The notes under the pieces: generated by a model
The model's input: only the letters and a program-made list of their open reading frames with translations
The model's database searches: none
What the model was told of the DNA's origin: nothing
Shown here: positions 51,646 to 61,312 of the stretch, piece after piece
Position numbering within the stretch: the first letter of the stretch is position 1
Layout: every line of letters begins with the position of its first letter
Assembly (NCBI GenBank): GCA_002840765.1
Contig: PHCE01000009.1
Coordinates: forward strand, 1-64,000
Reading direction: 5' to 3'
DNA: 64,000 nucleotides
Source of the DNA: Betaproteobacteria bacterium HGW-Betaproteobacteria-7
GTDB lineage: Bacteria; Pseudomonadota; Gammaproteobacteria; Burkholderiales; Rhodocyclaceae
Position numbers and translations under genes: made by a program

Positions 51646-53730
51646 TCAGCGGCGATAGAGCTCGAAGCCGGAGATCAGGCGGTCGAGCTGTTTTGCCGTC
51701 TGCAGCAGTTCGTCGGCCGCCTGGCGGGCGGAACGGGCCGAGGTGGTGTTCTGCTCGATGAGGTCGGTGATCTGCTGCATGCTGCTCGCCACCTCCTCGC
51801 TGGCCACGCCCTGCTGGCGGGCGGCATCGGAAATCTGGCCGGCCATCAGCGTGACCTGGCTCGACGATTGGGTAATGCCCTCAAGGCCGGCGACGCTCTC
51901 GCGCAACTTGCCGATGCCGGTCTCCACTTCCTGGGCCGCCAGGTCCATGCTCGCCACCGCCTGGGCGGTGACCTGCTGGATCTCGTTAACCGTGGCGTTG
52001 ATATCAGCGGTTGACGTGGTAGTCCGTTCGGCCAGCTTGCGGACCTCATCGGCAACGACGGCAAAGCCACGGCCCTGTTCGCCGGCACGGGCTGCCTCGA
52101 TGGCGGCATTGAGCGCCAGCAGGTTGGTCTGGCTGGCGATGTCGGCGATGACGCGGGTGATGTCGCCGATCTTGGCGATCGACTGGTTCAACTGGTCGAT
52201 GGTGGTATTGGACGAATTCACCGCCTCGACGACGCGTGTCGTCGCCACCATGCTCTGACTGATGTTGGCGTTGCTCTCGGTGACCTTGTTCTGCGAATCG
52301 CGAGCTGCGGTCGCCGTGTCATGGGCATTGGCCGCCACTTCCTGCACCGATTGGCTGAATTCCTCGGTCGCCGCGGCGACACCCTCGACGCTGGCTTGCT
52401 GCTGTTCCGACTGGCTGGCCACCTGGGCCATCTGCGCTTCGAGCAGCTTGCTGCGCGAGTCGATGGCCTTGGAAGCGCTGCTGATTTCGTCGAGCATGGC
52501 CTTCAGGGTGCCTTGCATGGTGGCCAGGTTGCACAGCAGCAGGCCGGTCTCGTCGCGACCGCCGACTTCGATCTCATCAGTCAGGCGGCCCTCGGCGATG
52601 GCGGCGAAGTGGGTGATGGCATTGCGGATCGAGCCGACGATCGACGACACCAGCAGGGCGCCGGCGGCGATGGCCAGCAGGATGGCGACGACGAGCAGGC
52701 CGACGCTCAGGTTGCGAATCTCACCGTAGTGTTCTTCCGCCGCCATGTAGCGGCGATTGGCGCTCTCGGCCAGATCCTGGACGAGAGCCAGGCCATCACG
52801 CTGCATCTCGGCGTAGAGCGGATTGATGTTGCGCAGCAGGACGACGTTGGCCTCGGAAAACTTGTTCTCCTTGAGCAGGTCGCGAGCGACGTTGACGCCC
52901 TCCCGGGAGAAACGCTCGCGCGTGGCGCCGAACTTGTCGAGCAGGGTTTTCTGCTGATCATTGAGCGGAGCGGCCTTGAGTTTGTCGAGCAGCTCGTTGA
53001 TTTCCTTGCGATTGTTCAGCGTGTTGTCGACATGCAAGGCGACTGGGTGATCGTGCATGGCGACGAAGGCGCTGGCCGGATCGTGTTGCAGGCCGAGCAT
53101 GATCTGCGAGCGATTGTCGGAGAGCAGGAACATCATCCGGTTGACCACGTTGGACGGCAGCAGGTTGTCGCGGTACATCGCCTCCAGTTGGTCGTCGGTG
53201 GCCTTCAGGCCGTTGAGCCCGACAAAGCCGATGATGGCCATCAGGGCGACCAGCGCCGCCATCGTTGCCCACAGCCGGCTGCGCAGGCTGAGACTGCGAC
53301 GGGCGCTGGCGGGCAGCTTGCCCTTCTGGCCGGCGGCGGCATAGGCGGCTTCGGCGGCTGCCCGCTTGTCCCGGGGCGCCGGGGTGCGCACCGACATGTA
53401 ACCGGTGGTCTGGTTATTGTTCTTGATCGGTACGACGAGCGCCTCGACCCAGTAAAAGTCGCCGTTCTTGCAACGGTTCTTGACCAGTCCGCGCCAGGGC
53501 AGGCCAGCCTGGACTGTCGCCCAGAGGTCCTGGAAGGCTGCTTCCGGCATGTCCGGATGGCGCACCAGATTATGGTTCTTGCCGATCAGTTCATCGCGAC
53601 TGAAGCCGCTGATGTCGACGAACGCATCGTTGGCATAGGTAATGATGCCTTTGAGGTCGGTGCGGGAGACGAGGTAGGTACGGGCAGGAAAGGCAACTTC
53701 GCGCTGGGTGACAGGCTGATTATTTTTCAT
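51646..53730 (-). CDS. Aer-like PAS-containing methyl-accepting chemotaxis protein
   Basis: 694 residues starting [17 protein letters not shown]-terminal cytoplasmic PAS about 1-125 with the Aer-type segment [20 protein letters not shown] and [18 protein letters not shown]1 about 155-180; a four-helix-bundle periplasmic domain about 180-335; TM2 about 345-370; HAMP; then the signalling coiled coil with the highly conserved hairpin ([20 protein letters not shown]). The Aer-like PAS suggests FAD-based redox or oxygen sensing, combined here with a periplasmic sensor. No strong ribosome binding site is seen; the chosen start puts the PAS domain at the very N-terminus, as in Aer. Confidence 0.92.
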   Translation of the reverse strand: MKNNQPVTQREVAFPARTYLVSRTDLKGIITYANDAFVDISGFSRDELIGKNHNLVRHPDMPEAAFQDLWATVQAGLPWRGLVKNRCKNGDFYWVEALVVPIKNNNQTTGYMSVRTPAPRDKRAAAEAAYAAAGQKGKLPASARRSLSLRSRLWATMAALVALMAIIGFVGLNGLKATDDQLEAMYRDNLLPSNVVNRMMFLLSDNRSQIMLGLQHDPASAFVAMHDHPVALHVDNTLNNRKEINELLDKLKAAPLNDQQKTLLDKFGATRERFSREGVNVARDLLKENKFSEANVVLLRNINPLYAEMQRDGLALVQDLAESANRRYMAAEEHYGEIRNLSVGLLVVAILLAIAAGALLVSSIVGSIRNAITHFAAIAEGRLTDEIEVGGRDETGLLLCNLATMQGTLKAMLDEISSASKAIDSRSKLLEAQMAQVASQSEQQQASVEGVAAATEEFSQSVQEVAANAHDTATAARDSQNKVTESNANISQSMVATTRVVEAVNSSNTTIDQLNQSIAKIGDITRVIADIASQTNLLALNAAIEAARAGEQGRGFAVVADEVRKLAERTTTSTADINATVNEIQQVTAQAVASMDLAAQEVETGIGKLRESVAGLEGITQSSSQVTLMAGQISDAARQQGVASEEVASSMQQITDLIEQNTTSARSARQAADELLQTAKQLDRLISGFELYRR

Positions 53731-53879
53731 TTTTTTTAGGGGGTGAGGCCGTTGATTGGGGTTGGTAAAGGGGTTGGGCAACTCACCAGTCTAGCGGAAA
53801 ATGCCCATTCAAGGCCCCGGGATTTTGAATAATCCTTTTGTCATTCAATGGCTTGGGTCCCGGTTTGTTGGCAGGACGG

Positions 53880-54371
53880 CTAGAAAATGCCGAGCGCCAA
53901 ACCGCTGGCCAGCGCCTCGCCCAGTTCGCGACAGCGCGCCAGATCGGCGGGGTCGATGCTCTTCGCCTGCAGGATCGCTTCCGGCGTCTGCGCGTGGGTG
54001 CACACGATCAATGGCTCGGCAATCGCCTTCAGCCGCCAGCCGGTGGCGATGCGGGCGATCTGCCGGGCGGCGTTGCTGCCGTCGCTGCCGGCGCAGATCA
54101 GGCTGGCATACGGCCGGCCGTTGATCCGGTCGAGGGCGGCGTAATAGTTGCGGTCGAAAAAATCCTTGAGCAGGCCGGACATGGCGCCGAGGTTTTCCGG
54201 TGTGACGAAGAGATAGCCATCGGCCGCCAGCACGTGCTCCGCGCTGGCGTCGGCGGCATGCAGCAGTTGCGTCGTCACTGCCGCTTCGTCCGCGGCGCCG
54301 GCGGCCGCAGCACGGGCCATCTGCAGGCTGCCGCCGGTCTGCGAGTGATAGACGATGAGCAGGGTTTTCAT
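53880..54371 (-). CDS. Flavodoxin/NAD(P)H-dependent FMN reductase-like protein
   Basis: 163 residues. The N-terminus LLIVYHSQTGGSLQMARAAA is the FMN phosphate-binding loop of the flavodoxin-like fold, followed by DGYLFVTPENLGAMSGLLKDFF, the second flavin loop. It is probably a small flavin reductase or electron carrier; the partner is unknown. I used the ATG at 54371, which places the flavin loop near the N-terminus; an ATG at 54395 adds eight residues. It ends 149 bases upstream of the chemoreceptor on the same strand. Confidence 0.82.
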   Translation of the reverse strand: MKTLLIVYHSQTGGSLQMARAAAAGAADEAAVTTQLLHAADASAEHVLAADGYLFVTPENLGAMSGLLKDFFDRNYYAALDRINGRPYASLICAGSDGSNAARQIARIATGWRLKAIAEPLIVCTHAQTPEAILQAKSIDPADLARCRELGEALASGLALGIF

Positions 54372-54505
54372 GGGCGGTGGGCGTTGACCATACATTCAAT
54401 ATGCGCGCCGGCGGCAGGCAGTGCAAGCCGAGCGGTTGCGAAAATCTTGAGACTTGGCGCGGCGCTGGCAAGCGCTTGGGGCCGATGGTAGCGAAGGTAA
54501 AGTGA

Positions 54506-55585
54506 TTGAGTGATACTCAGCGCATGACATGCGTTCGTCGTTGCTCCTTTCTGTTGCTACTCTGTTGTCTGGCCGGGCTATTGCCCGGGCCGGTGGCGCA
54601 GGCTGCCGAGCCGGGAGTGTTGCGGGTCCTGGCCTGGCCCGGCTATGCCGACCCCGATGTCGTCCGCGGCTTCGAGCAGCGGCACAAGGTGCGCGTCGAG
54701 GTGACGCTGATCGATTCCGACGCGGCGCTCTGGCAGCGGATGAGTGCCAGCGGCGGCAAGGATTTCGATGTTTTCGCGGTGAATACGGCGGAGTTGCAGC
54801 GCTATATCGATGGCGCTCTGGCGCAGCCCGTCGATCCGGCGGCCATCCCCAACATCAGCCGGCAGTTGCCGCGCTTCCGCCAGGTCGAGGCGATTCCCGG
54901 CCTGGTGCGCGGCGGTCAGGTCTATGGCGTTCCCTACACCTACGCCGAGATGGGGCTGATATATGACCGCAGCCAGTTCGTGCTGCCGCCGGATTCAATC
55001 CAGGCGCTCTGGGATCCGGGCTTGCGCGGACGGGTGCTGGCCTACAACGGCGGAGTGCACAATTTTTCCCTGGCGATGCTCAGCCTGGGGTCCGAGCAGC
55101 CTTTTCGCATCGGCGCCGAGCAATGGCGGTCGACGGTTGAGCGATTGATTGAGCTAAGGCGCAACGTACTCGGTTTCTACGCGCAGCCGGAGGACTCGGT
55201 CGACTTGTTCCGTCGCCATCGCGTCGCCCTGATGCTGGCCAATTACGGGACGCAGCAGTTGCGCCTGTTGCGCGCTGCCGGGGCTGATGTCGGTTACGTG
55301 ATTCCGCGTGAGGGAGCGTTGGCCTGGCTGGATTGCTGGGTGGTGGCGAGCGGCGCCCGCGACCGCCAACTGGTCGAGGCCTGGCTGAACTACATGCTGG
55401 AGCCGGAGGTGAGCGGCCTGCTGGTCAGTCGTCAGAGCCTGGGCAGCACCATTGCCGAATCGGCGGAAAACCGGCCGCAAGACCACCTGCGCTGGCTCGA
55501 GGCGGTCGAGGATGTCGGCCGGCGCGAGCGGCTGTGGGTGCGCGTGATCTCCGGCGACCGCCTGGCACGGGTGCTGGCGCCATGA
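54506..55585 (+). CDS. Extracellular solute-binding protein, PotD-like
   Basis: 359 residues with a signal peptide (FLLLLCCLAGLLPGPVAQAA). Type II periplasmic-binding fold of the polyamine/iron class: VLRVLAWPGYADPDVVRGFE, GKDFDVFAVNTAELQRYI, YGVPYTYAEMGLIYDRSQF and AYNGGVHNFSLAMLSLG. No permease or ATPase gene is nearby. The gene overlaps a membrane diguanylate cyclase by ATGA, so it is probably a sensory binding protein. The start is a TTG at 54506 with AAGG about 8 bases upstream; an ATG at 54524 is the alternative. Confidence 0.85.
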   Translation: MSDTQRMTCVRRCSFLLLLCCLAGLLPGPVAQAAEPGVLRVLAWPGYADPDVVRGFEQRHKVRVEVTLIDSDAALWQRMSASGGKDFDVFAVNTAELQRYIDGALAQPVDPAAIPNISRQLPRFRQVEAIPGLVRGGQVYGVPYTYAEMGLIYDRSQFVLPPDSIQALWDPGLRGRVLAYNGGVHNFSLAMLSLGSEQPFRIGAEQWRSTVERLIELRRNVLGFYAQPEDSVDLFRRHRVALMLANYGTQQLRLLRAAGADVGYVIPREGALAWLDCWVVASGARDRQLVEAWLNYMLEPEVSGLLVSRQSLGSTIAESAENRPQDHLRWLEAVEDVGRRERLWVRVISGDRLARVLAP

Positions 55586-57312
55586 AGCTGTCGCCCATCC
55601 GGCTCGGCCTGGGCGGCCGCTTCACGCTGTTGCTGGCGCTGATCGGCATGCTGGCTTCCGGCTTGACCGGCTATTACGCCTTTTCGACCAGTCGTTCGCT
55701 GCTCGTCACCGCCGCCGAACAGCGCCTGCTGACGGCGACCCATGTGCTGGTTCGCCAACTGGTGGTGACGCTGGAGGGGGTGGTGCGCGATGTTCGTCTG
55801 CTGGCCGGCCATCCGCTGGCCGCCGAAGCCTTGGCGGCGGCCGTGGCGGAGGAACGGGGGCGGGCCGAGGCCGGTGTCGATGCGCTGTTCGCCGGCATGC
55901 TGGCGACGCGTCCGGAGTATTTCCAGATTCGCCTGATCTCGGCGGCCGACCACGGCCAGGAGCGCGTGCGCATCGATCGGGAGGGTGACGGCATGGTGCG
56001 TGTGGCCGGCGACGAGCGACAGGAGAAGGGGCACTACCCCTACGTTTATGAAACGCTGCGCCAGCCCGCCGGCCGTATCTACATTTCGCCGCCGGCGATC
56101 AATCATGAGGAGGGCGCGCACGCCGGGCTGGGCAAGCCGACCATGCAGGTGGCGGTGCCGATCCGCGATGGCAACCGGGTGCTCGGGCTGGTCGTCATCA
56201 GTGTGGACATGAACCGTATCTTCCAGCAGCTGTCGGCCGAACTACCGGACAAAATCGCTTTCATGCTGACTAATCGCCATGGGGATTTCCTGGTCCATCC
56301 CGATCCTGCCAAGACTTTCGCCTTCGATCGGGGGCAACGCGTGCAGGTACAGAGCGAATTTCCAGCGACCGTCGATCTGCTCAGCGGCGCCGCCGGCGAT
56401 CTGGTGACGGTCACCGATATGCCCGGCCCGGAGCGGGCCGTCGCCGCCTTCGTCAAGTATCACTTCGGCGCCGAATACGACCATCGCTCCTTCATTCTCG
56501 GTCTGTCGCAGCCGCTGGCCGACGTGTTGGCCGACAGCGATACGGTGGGCACGGCGACGGCCCGCATCGTCGTCGCCTTCAGCCTGGTTTCCATCCTTCT
56601 GGCGATCCTGCTGGCGCGGGCGGTGATCCGGCCGCTCAATCAGATGCTGCGTTCGGTCGAGCGTTTTTCCTCGGGCAAGGCGCGGACGCCGTTGCCGGTG
56701 CAACGGCACGACGAGATCGGCGTGCTGGCGCGCAGCGTCGATTCCCTGCAGAAACAGATTGATGGGCAGATGGCGGTGCTGCAGGAGAAGCAGCGTGAGC
56801 TGGATCATCTGGCCAGTCACGACAGCCTGACCGGGCTGCCCAACCGTCGCCTGTTCCTCGATCGCCTGGCCCAGGCCCTGGCCCGCTCGCGGCGGACCGG
56901 CGAGCCGCTGGCGCTGCTTTTCATCGACCTCGATCATTTCAAGGAAATCAACGACCGCCTCGGTCACGGCGCTGGCGACGTGGTGCTGCGGGCCGTCGCC
57001 GAGCGCCTGGTGGCGGAAGTGCGCGAAATCGACACGGTGGCTCGCCTCGGCGGCGACGAGTTCATCATCCTGCTCGATGCCACCGAAGACCGGGCGGTGA
57101 TTACCAAAATCGCCACTGCCGTGCTGGCCGTGCTGGCCGATCCGGTCGCACTCGCCGGCGAGTCCGTGGCCATCGGCGGCAGTATCGGCATCAGTTGCTA
57201 TCCGCACGACGGCGCCAATGCGACCGAGATCATCGCCGCCGCCGACAAGGCCATGTACCGGGCCAAGCACGAAGGGCGCAACAGTTTCCGCTTTGCCTCC
57301 GGTGAGGCCTGA
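55582..57312 (+). CDS. Membrane diguanylate cyclase with periplasmic Cache domain
   Basis: 576 residues: TM1 about 10-33, a large periplasmic dCache-type domain about 35-305, TM2 about 320-345, HAMP, a short coiled coil, then GGDEF about 405-575. The active site is intact (RLGGDEFIILLD) and the inhibitory RxxD site is five residues before it (REIDTVARL). It should make c-di-GMP in response to a periplasmic signal. It is translationally coupled to the solute-binding protein gene. No EAL domain is present, so it is a pure synthase, unlike the GGDEF-EAL protein at 4792-8253. Confidence 0.93.
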   Translation: MKLSPIRLGLGGRFTLLLALIGMLASGLTGYYAFSTSRSLLVTAAEQRLLTATHVLVRQLVVTLEGVVRDVRLLAGHPLAAEALAAAVAEERGRAEAGVDALFAGMLATRPEYFQIRLISAADHGQERVRIDREGDGMVRVAGDERQEKGHYPYVYETLRQPAGRIYISPPAINHEEGAHAGLGKPTMQVAVPIRDGNRVLGLVVISVDMNRIFQQLSAELPDKIAFMLTNRHGDFLVHPDPAKTFAFDRGQRVQVQSEFPATVDLLSGAAGDLVTVTDMPGPERAVAAFVKYHFGAEYDHRSFILGLSQPLADVLADSDTVGTATARIVVAFSLVSILLAILLARAVIRPLNQMLRSVERFSSGKARTPLPVQRHDEIGVLARSVDSLQKQIDGQMAVLQEKQRELDHLASHDSLTGLPNRRLFLDRLAQALARSRRTGEPLALLFIDLDHFKEINDRLGHGAGDVVLRAVAERLVAEVREIDTVARLGGDEFIILLDATEDRAVITKIATAVLAVLADPVALAGESVAIGGSIGISCYPHDGANATEIIAAADKAMYRAKHEGRNSFRFASGEA

Positions 57313-57315
57313 GTG

Positions 57316-58236
57316 ATGGCCGGTTTGAGTGCACTGCCGCGTTACCGCGGCCGCTTCGCCCCGTCGCCGACCGGGCCCCTGCATTTCGGTTCGTTGGTCG
57401 CCGCCGTCGGTAGCTATCTCGATGCCCGCACGCAAGGCGGCGAGTGGCTGGTGCGCATGGAAGATGTGGACCGGCCGCGCAATGTGCCGGGCGCGGCCGA
57501 GCAGATCCTGGCCACCCTGGAAGCCTTCGGTTTCGCCTGGGATGGTCCGGTGCTCTGGCAGAGCCAACGCGACGCGGCCTATGGTGAAGCGCTCGACGCC
57601 TTGCGCCAGTGCAGGCTGGCTTATCCCTGTGCTTGTTCGCGCAAGGAAATCGCCGATTCGGCGACACGGCCGGCGGTCGATGGCGGGCTGGCCTATCCCG
57701 GCACCTGCCGCGGTGGTCTGCCGACCGGGCGCACCGAGCGCGCCTGGCGGCTGCGCGTCGATGCTACCGAGACGGCCTTCGTCGATCGTTTGCAGGGACG
57801 GGTGACGCAGTTTCTCGAGCCCGATGTCGGCGACTTCGTCCTGCGCCGGGCCGACGGCCTCTTTGCCTACCAACTGGCGGTGGTCGTCGACGACGCAGCG
57901 CAGGGCATCACCGACATCGTCCGCGGTGCCGACCTGCTCGATTCGACGCCGCGCCAGATCTGGCTGCAGCAATGCCTGGGTTTTCCCACGCCGCGCTACG
58001 CCCACCTGCCGGTGGCGGCCAATGCGGCCGGCGAGAAGTTGTCCAAGCAGACGCTGGCACCAGCGCTGGAGTCCGGCCGCGCAGCGGCGGAACTGATCCG
58101 CGCCCTGCGCTTTCTTGGTCAGCCGGCACCGGAAGAGCTCGGCCGGGCACGGCCGGTCGATGTCTGGGCCTGGGCTCGCGAGCACTGGCAGTGCGCGGCC
58201 ATTCCCCGGCAGCGGTCTATTTCCCTGGTGGCGTGA
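57316..58236 (+). CDS. gluQ: Glutamyl-Q tRNA(Asp) synthetase
   Basis: 306 residues; a truncated glutamyl-tRNA synthetase catalytic core without an anticodon-binding domain. It attaches glutamate to queuosine in tRNA(Asp). Seen: RFAPSPTGPLHFGSLVAAVG (HIGH-type motif), the Zn-site Cys residues in YPCACSRKEI and YPGTCRGG, and the KLSKQ motif. An in-frame GTG 3 bases upstream is an alternative start. Its 3' end overlaps clsB convergently by 20 bases. Confidence 0.94.
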   Translation: MAGLSALPRYRGRFAPSPTGPLHFGSLVAAVGSYLDARTQGGEWLVRMEDVDRPRNVPGAAEQILATLEAFGFAWDGPVLWQSQRDAAYGEALDALRQCRLAYPCACSRKEIADSATRPAVDGGLAYPGTCRGGLPTGRTERAWRLRVDATETAFVDRLQGRVTQFLEPDVGDFVLRRADGLFAYQLAVVVDDAAQGITDIVRGADLLDSTPRQIWLQQCLGFPTPRYAHLPVAANAAGEKLSKQTLAPALESGRAAAELIRALRFLGQPAPEELGRARPVDVWAWAREHWQCAAIPRQRSISLVA

Positions 58237-59422
58237 TTCCGGGGGTTTCTTCGTCGGCCTGCCAGTGCTTGGGGCCGTAACCGGTGATGCCGACCAGGGC
58301 GCGGACAACGCCATAGCTCAACCAGCGCAGAAAGCGCGAATGCCACGGCAGGCTGATCAGGTCTGCGCTGCACGTCTCGCGGGCACCGTCGAGCATGGCC
58401 GCCTGGATGCTGGCGCGCAGCTGGCCGGCGAAATCGCGGTCGTGGACGACGAGATTGGCTTCCTTGGCCAGCAGCAGACTGAACGGGTCGATGTTGGAGG
58501 AGCCGACGGTGGCCCACTCGCCGTCGATGACAGCAACCTTGGCATGCATGAAGCTCTTCTCGTACTCGAAGATGCGGATGCCCTGTTCGAGCACCAGGCT
58601 GTACAAGGCCTGGGTGGCGAAGCGCAGCAGCTGGTGGTCGGTCTTGCCCTGCAGCAGGATGGTGATCTTGACGCCGCGCTTGGCAGCCGCCTGCAGGGCA
58701 AGGCCGAAACGGACGCCGGGCAGGAAATAGGCGTTGGCAATGAGGATTTCCTCGCGCGCCGCTTCGATGGCCTCGATGTAGGCGTGCAGGATATCGTTGC
58801 GGTGGCGGATGTTGTCGCGGATCAGGAAGGCGGCCAGCTGCGTGCCGACGGGTTCGCCACGGGGGATGTCGGTCGCCGCCAGGCGGAAGCGGCGCTTCAG
58901 ATTGACCCAGGCGACGATCTCCCACATGCGTCGCACGGCATGGTGCACCTGGCGCAGAACCGGTCCCTCGACGAGGACCGCGTAATCGAAACGCGGCCGC
59001 ATGTCTTCCGGGGCGTTGTTGTCGTCGACGATATTGATGCCGCCGACAAAGGCCAGACGGCCGTCGATCACCACCAGCTTGCGATGCAGGCGGCGCAGGC
59101 GGTGACGGCGCATGTGGAAACGGCCGATCTCCGGCCGGTAGAGCATGGCGCGGACGTTGGCAGCGAGCAGCCGGGGCAGGAAGTCGGCGGCGAAATTGCG
59201 GCCGCCGAAACCATCGACGATGACATTGACCTTGACGCCGCGCGCCGCAGCACGACAGAGGGCGCTGGTGACTTCGTGGCCGATCTCGTCGTCGGCGTAA
59301 ATGTAGCTTTCCAGGAATATTTCGCGGCTGGCCGCCTCGATGGCGACGAGCAGGGCAGGGAAGTATTCGTCGCCCGAGTGCAGTAGCGTCAGGCGGTTGC
59401 CGGCCAGGAACTCAGTTGCCAT
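58217..59422 (-). CDS. clsB: Cardiolipin synthase B
   Basis: 401 residues, phospholipase D superfamily. Two HKD motifs are visible: HRKLVVIDGRLAFVGGINI and HAKVAVIDGEWATVGSSNID, with a third partial match absent, as expected. ClsB condenses phospholipids to cardiolipin or phosphatidylglycerol in the inner membrane and lacks the N-terminal membrane helices of ClsA. The ATG at 59422 overlaps the end of the EEP gene by 11 bases. The pairing with an EEP-family gene matches the known ybhP-clsB arrangement. Confidence 0.93.
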   Translation of the reverse strand: MATEFLAGNRLTLLHSGDEYFPALLVAIEAASREIFLESYIYADDEIGHEVTSALCRAAARGVKVNVIVDGFGGRNFAADFLPRLLAANVRAMLYRPEIGRFHMRRHRLRRLHRKLVVIDGRLAFVGGINIVDDNNAPEDMRPRFDYAVLVEGPVLRQVHHAVRRMWEIVAWVNLKRRFRLAATDIPRGEPVGTQLAAFLIRDNIRHRNDILHAYIEAIEAAREEILIANAYFLPGVRFGLALQAAAKRGVKITILLQGKTDHQLLRFATQALYSLVLEQGIRIFEYEKSFMHAKVAVIDGEWATVGSSNIDPFSLLLAKEANLVVHDRDFAGQLRASIQAAMLDGARETCSADLISLPWHSRFLRWLSYGVVRALVGITGYGPKHWQADEETPGITPPGK

Positions 59423-60170
59423 GCCTTGCCAGATGGGCCGAGAGGGCGGCGTGGTCGGAAATCTTCGACCACGGCAGGCCGTGGTGCACCTCGGTGCGCT
59501 GAACCGCAAAGCCGCGGATGTAGATGCGGTCGAGGCGGAACATCGGCATCGCTGCCGGGAAGCTGCGCACCGGCGGGCCACCGAGATTGCAGAATACTTC
59601 CTGCATGCCCAGGCTCTGTTCGAGCAGCTTGCCGGCGCGGTTGCTCCAGTCGTTGAAGTCGCCAGCGATGATCAGCGGCGCGTTTGGATCGGCCATGTCC
59701 TTGAGGTAGGCGGCAAGGGCCGCCAGCTGCTTGCGTCGCGAATAGCCGAACAGGGACAGGTGTACGCAGACGCAGTGGGCCGCCGGGCCTTCCGGCAGCT
59801 GGATCCGGCAATGCAGCAGGCCGCGCTTTTCGAACTGCAGGTGAGTGACGTCCTGGTTGTGCGAGTGCAGGATGGGGAAACGCGAGAGGATGGCGTTGCC
59901 GTGGTGGCCATGGTCATAAATCATGTTGCAGCCGTAGGCCGAGGCCTGCCAGATGTCTTCGGCCAGGAATTCGTGCTGGGCGCCGGCCGGCCAGTTGCCG
60001 TGTTTCTCGGCGTGGCCGAGGTGCAGTCCCTGGACTTCCTGCAGGAAGACGATGTCAGGATTCAGGTGGCGCAAGCGCTCGCGCAGTTCGTGCACCATCA
60101 TCCGCCGGTTGAATTGCGAAAAGCCCTTGTGGATGTTGAAGGTGGTGATGTGCAGCGCCGGTTTGCTCAT
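59412..60170 (-). CDS. Endonuclease/exonuclease/phosphatase-family protein (YbhP-like)
   Basis: 252 residues with the EEP fold: the N-terminal Asn region TTFNIHKGFSQFN, the metal Glu in DIVFLQEVQG, the catalytic His/Asp area CVHLSLFGYSRRKQ, the DFND motif (IIAGDFNDWSN) and the terminal SDH (KISDHAALSAHL). It may hydrolyse a phosphodiester in lipids or nucleic acid. Its neighbour clsB suggests a phospholipid role, as for E. coli YbhP, whose function is also unsettled. Confidence 0.88.
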   Translation of the reverse strand: MSKPALHITTFNIHKGFSQFNRRMMVHELRERLRHLNPDIVFLQEVQGLHLGHAEKHGNWPAGAQHEFLAEDIWQASAYGCNMIYDHGHHGNAILSRFPILHSHNQDVTHLQFEKRGLLHCRIQLPEGPAAHCVCVHLSLFGYSRRKQLAALAAYLKDMADPNAPLIIAGDFNDWSNRAGKLLEQSLGMQEVFCNLGGPPVRSFPAAMPMFRLDRIYIRGFAVQRTEVHHGLPWSKISDHAALSAHLARHGN

Positions 60171-60176
60171 GGTGGC

Positions 60177-61274
60177 TCAGGAAATGGCCAGCATGCGGTC
60201 GAGCGCCAGCTTGGCCAGTTTGGCCTCATGCGGCGGCACCAAAATCTGGTTGACCACCTTGCCGTCGACCAGATTCTCCAGCGTCCATGCCAGATGCTGC
60301 GGGTCGATGCGCTGCATCGTCGAGCACATGCAGATGGTGGTTGCCATGAACTGGACGATCTTGTTTTGCGGCAGGACTTCCCGGGCCAGGCGGTCGACCA
60401 GGTTGAGTTCGGTGCCGACCAGCCAGCGCGTGCCGGCCGGCGCTTCCTTGATGGTCTTGACGATATATTCGGTCGAGCCGACGTAATCGGAGGCCGAGCA
60501 AACCTCGAAATTGCATTCGGGGTGGGCGATCACCAAGCCGTCCGGGTACTTGGCGCGGAAAGCATCGATGTGCGACTTCTGGAACATCTGGTGCACCGAG
60601 CAGTGGCCTTTCCACAACAGGATGCGTGCCTTTTTGATCTGCTCGGCGCTGAGGCCGCCCATTTCCAGGTCGGGATCCCAGACCACCATCTCGTCCATCG
60701 GGAAGCCCATATTGTGGCCGGTCCACCGGCCGAGGTGCTGGTCGGGGAAGAACAGCACCTTGGGACGCTGGGCGAAGGCCCATTCGGCGATGGTGCCGGC
60801 GTTCGACGACGTGCAGACGATGCCGCCGTGCTCGCCGCAGAAGGCTTTCAGGTCGGCTGCCGAGTTGATGTAGGTGACTGGGGTGACTTCCTTTTCGACG
60901 TCGAGGACTTCGCCCAGCTCGCGCCAGCAGCGCTCGACCTTGGCCAGGTTGGCCATGTCGGCCATTGAACAGCCGGCGGCGAGGTCGGGCAGGATGGCCT
61001 TCTGGTGCGGGGCGGTCATGATGTCGGCGACTTCGGCCATGAAATGCACGCCGCAGAAGATGACGTATTCGGAATCGGTCTGCGAGGCCAGGCGGGACAG
61101 TTTCAGCGAATCACCGGTCAGGTCGGCGTGCTGGTAAACGTCGGCGCGCTGGTAGTGGTGGCAGAGGATCACGGCTTTCTTGCCGAGCTTGGCGCGGGCA
61201 ACGCGAATGCGTTCCTGGCAGGCGTCGTCGGAAAGCGAGTTGAACGGATCGAAGGAAATGGTGGCAGTTTGCAT
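60177..61274 (-). CDS. nadA: Quinolinate synthase A
   Basis: 365 residues, the long (proteobacterial) type. NadA condenses iminoaspartate with dihydroxyacetone phosphate to quinolinate in NAD synthesis, using a [4Fe-4S] cluster. Seen: AVILCHHYQRADVYQHADLT, the AAGCSMADMANL region, HPECNFEVCSASDYVGST and CMCSTMQRIDPQHL, supplying the conserved Cys residues. No NadB or NadC gene is in the window. It follows the rhodanese gene by 38 bases on the same strand. Confidence 0.96.
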   Translation of the reverse strand: MQTATISFDPFNSLSDDACQERIRVARAKLGKKAVILCHHYQRADVYQHADLTGDSLKLSRLASQTDSEYVIFCGVHFMAEVADIMTAPHQKAILPDLAAGCSMADMANLAKVERCWRELGEVLDVEKEVTPVTYINSAADLKAFCGEHGGIVCTSSNAGTIAEWAFAQRPKVLFFPDQHLGRWTGHNMGFPMDEMVVWDPDLEMGGLSAEQIKKARILLWKGHCSVHQMFQKSHIDAFRAKYPDGLVIAHPECNFEVCSASDYVGSTEYIVKTIKEAPAGTRWLVGTELNLVDRLAREVLPQNKIVQFMATTICMCSTMQRIDPQHLAWTLENLVDGKVVNQILVPPHEAKLAKLALDRMLAIS

Positions 61275-61312
61275 GCGTGTCTCTGGGGAAGCGGAGGCCG
61301 GAAAGGGCGGGA

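Noticed and set aside
56242..58314. A 690-codon open frame on the minus strand
   Set aside because: It lies antisense to the diguanylate cyclase and gluQ, both with full domain motifs. The translation is low-complexity (Gln/Arg/Gly-rich), as expected from the reverse complement of GC-rich genes.
59340..60968. A 542-codon open frame on the plus strand
   Set aside because: It runs across the EEP-family gene and nadA in antisense and has no recognisable domain.
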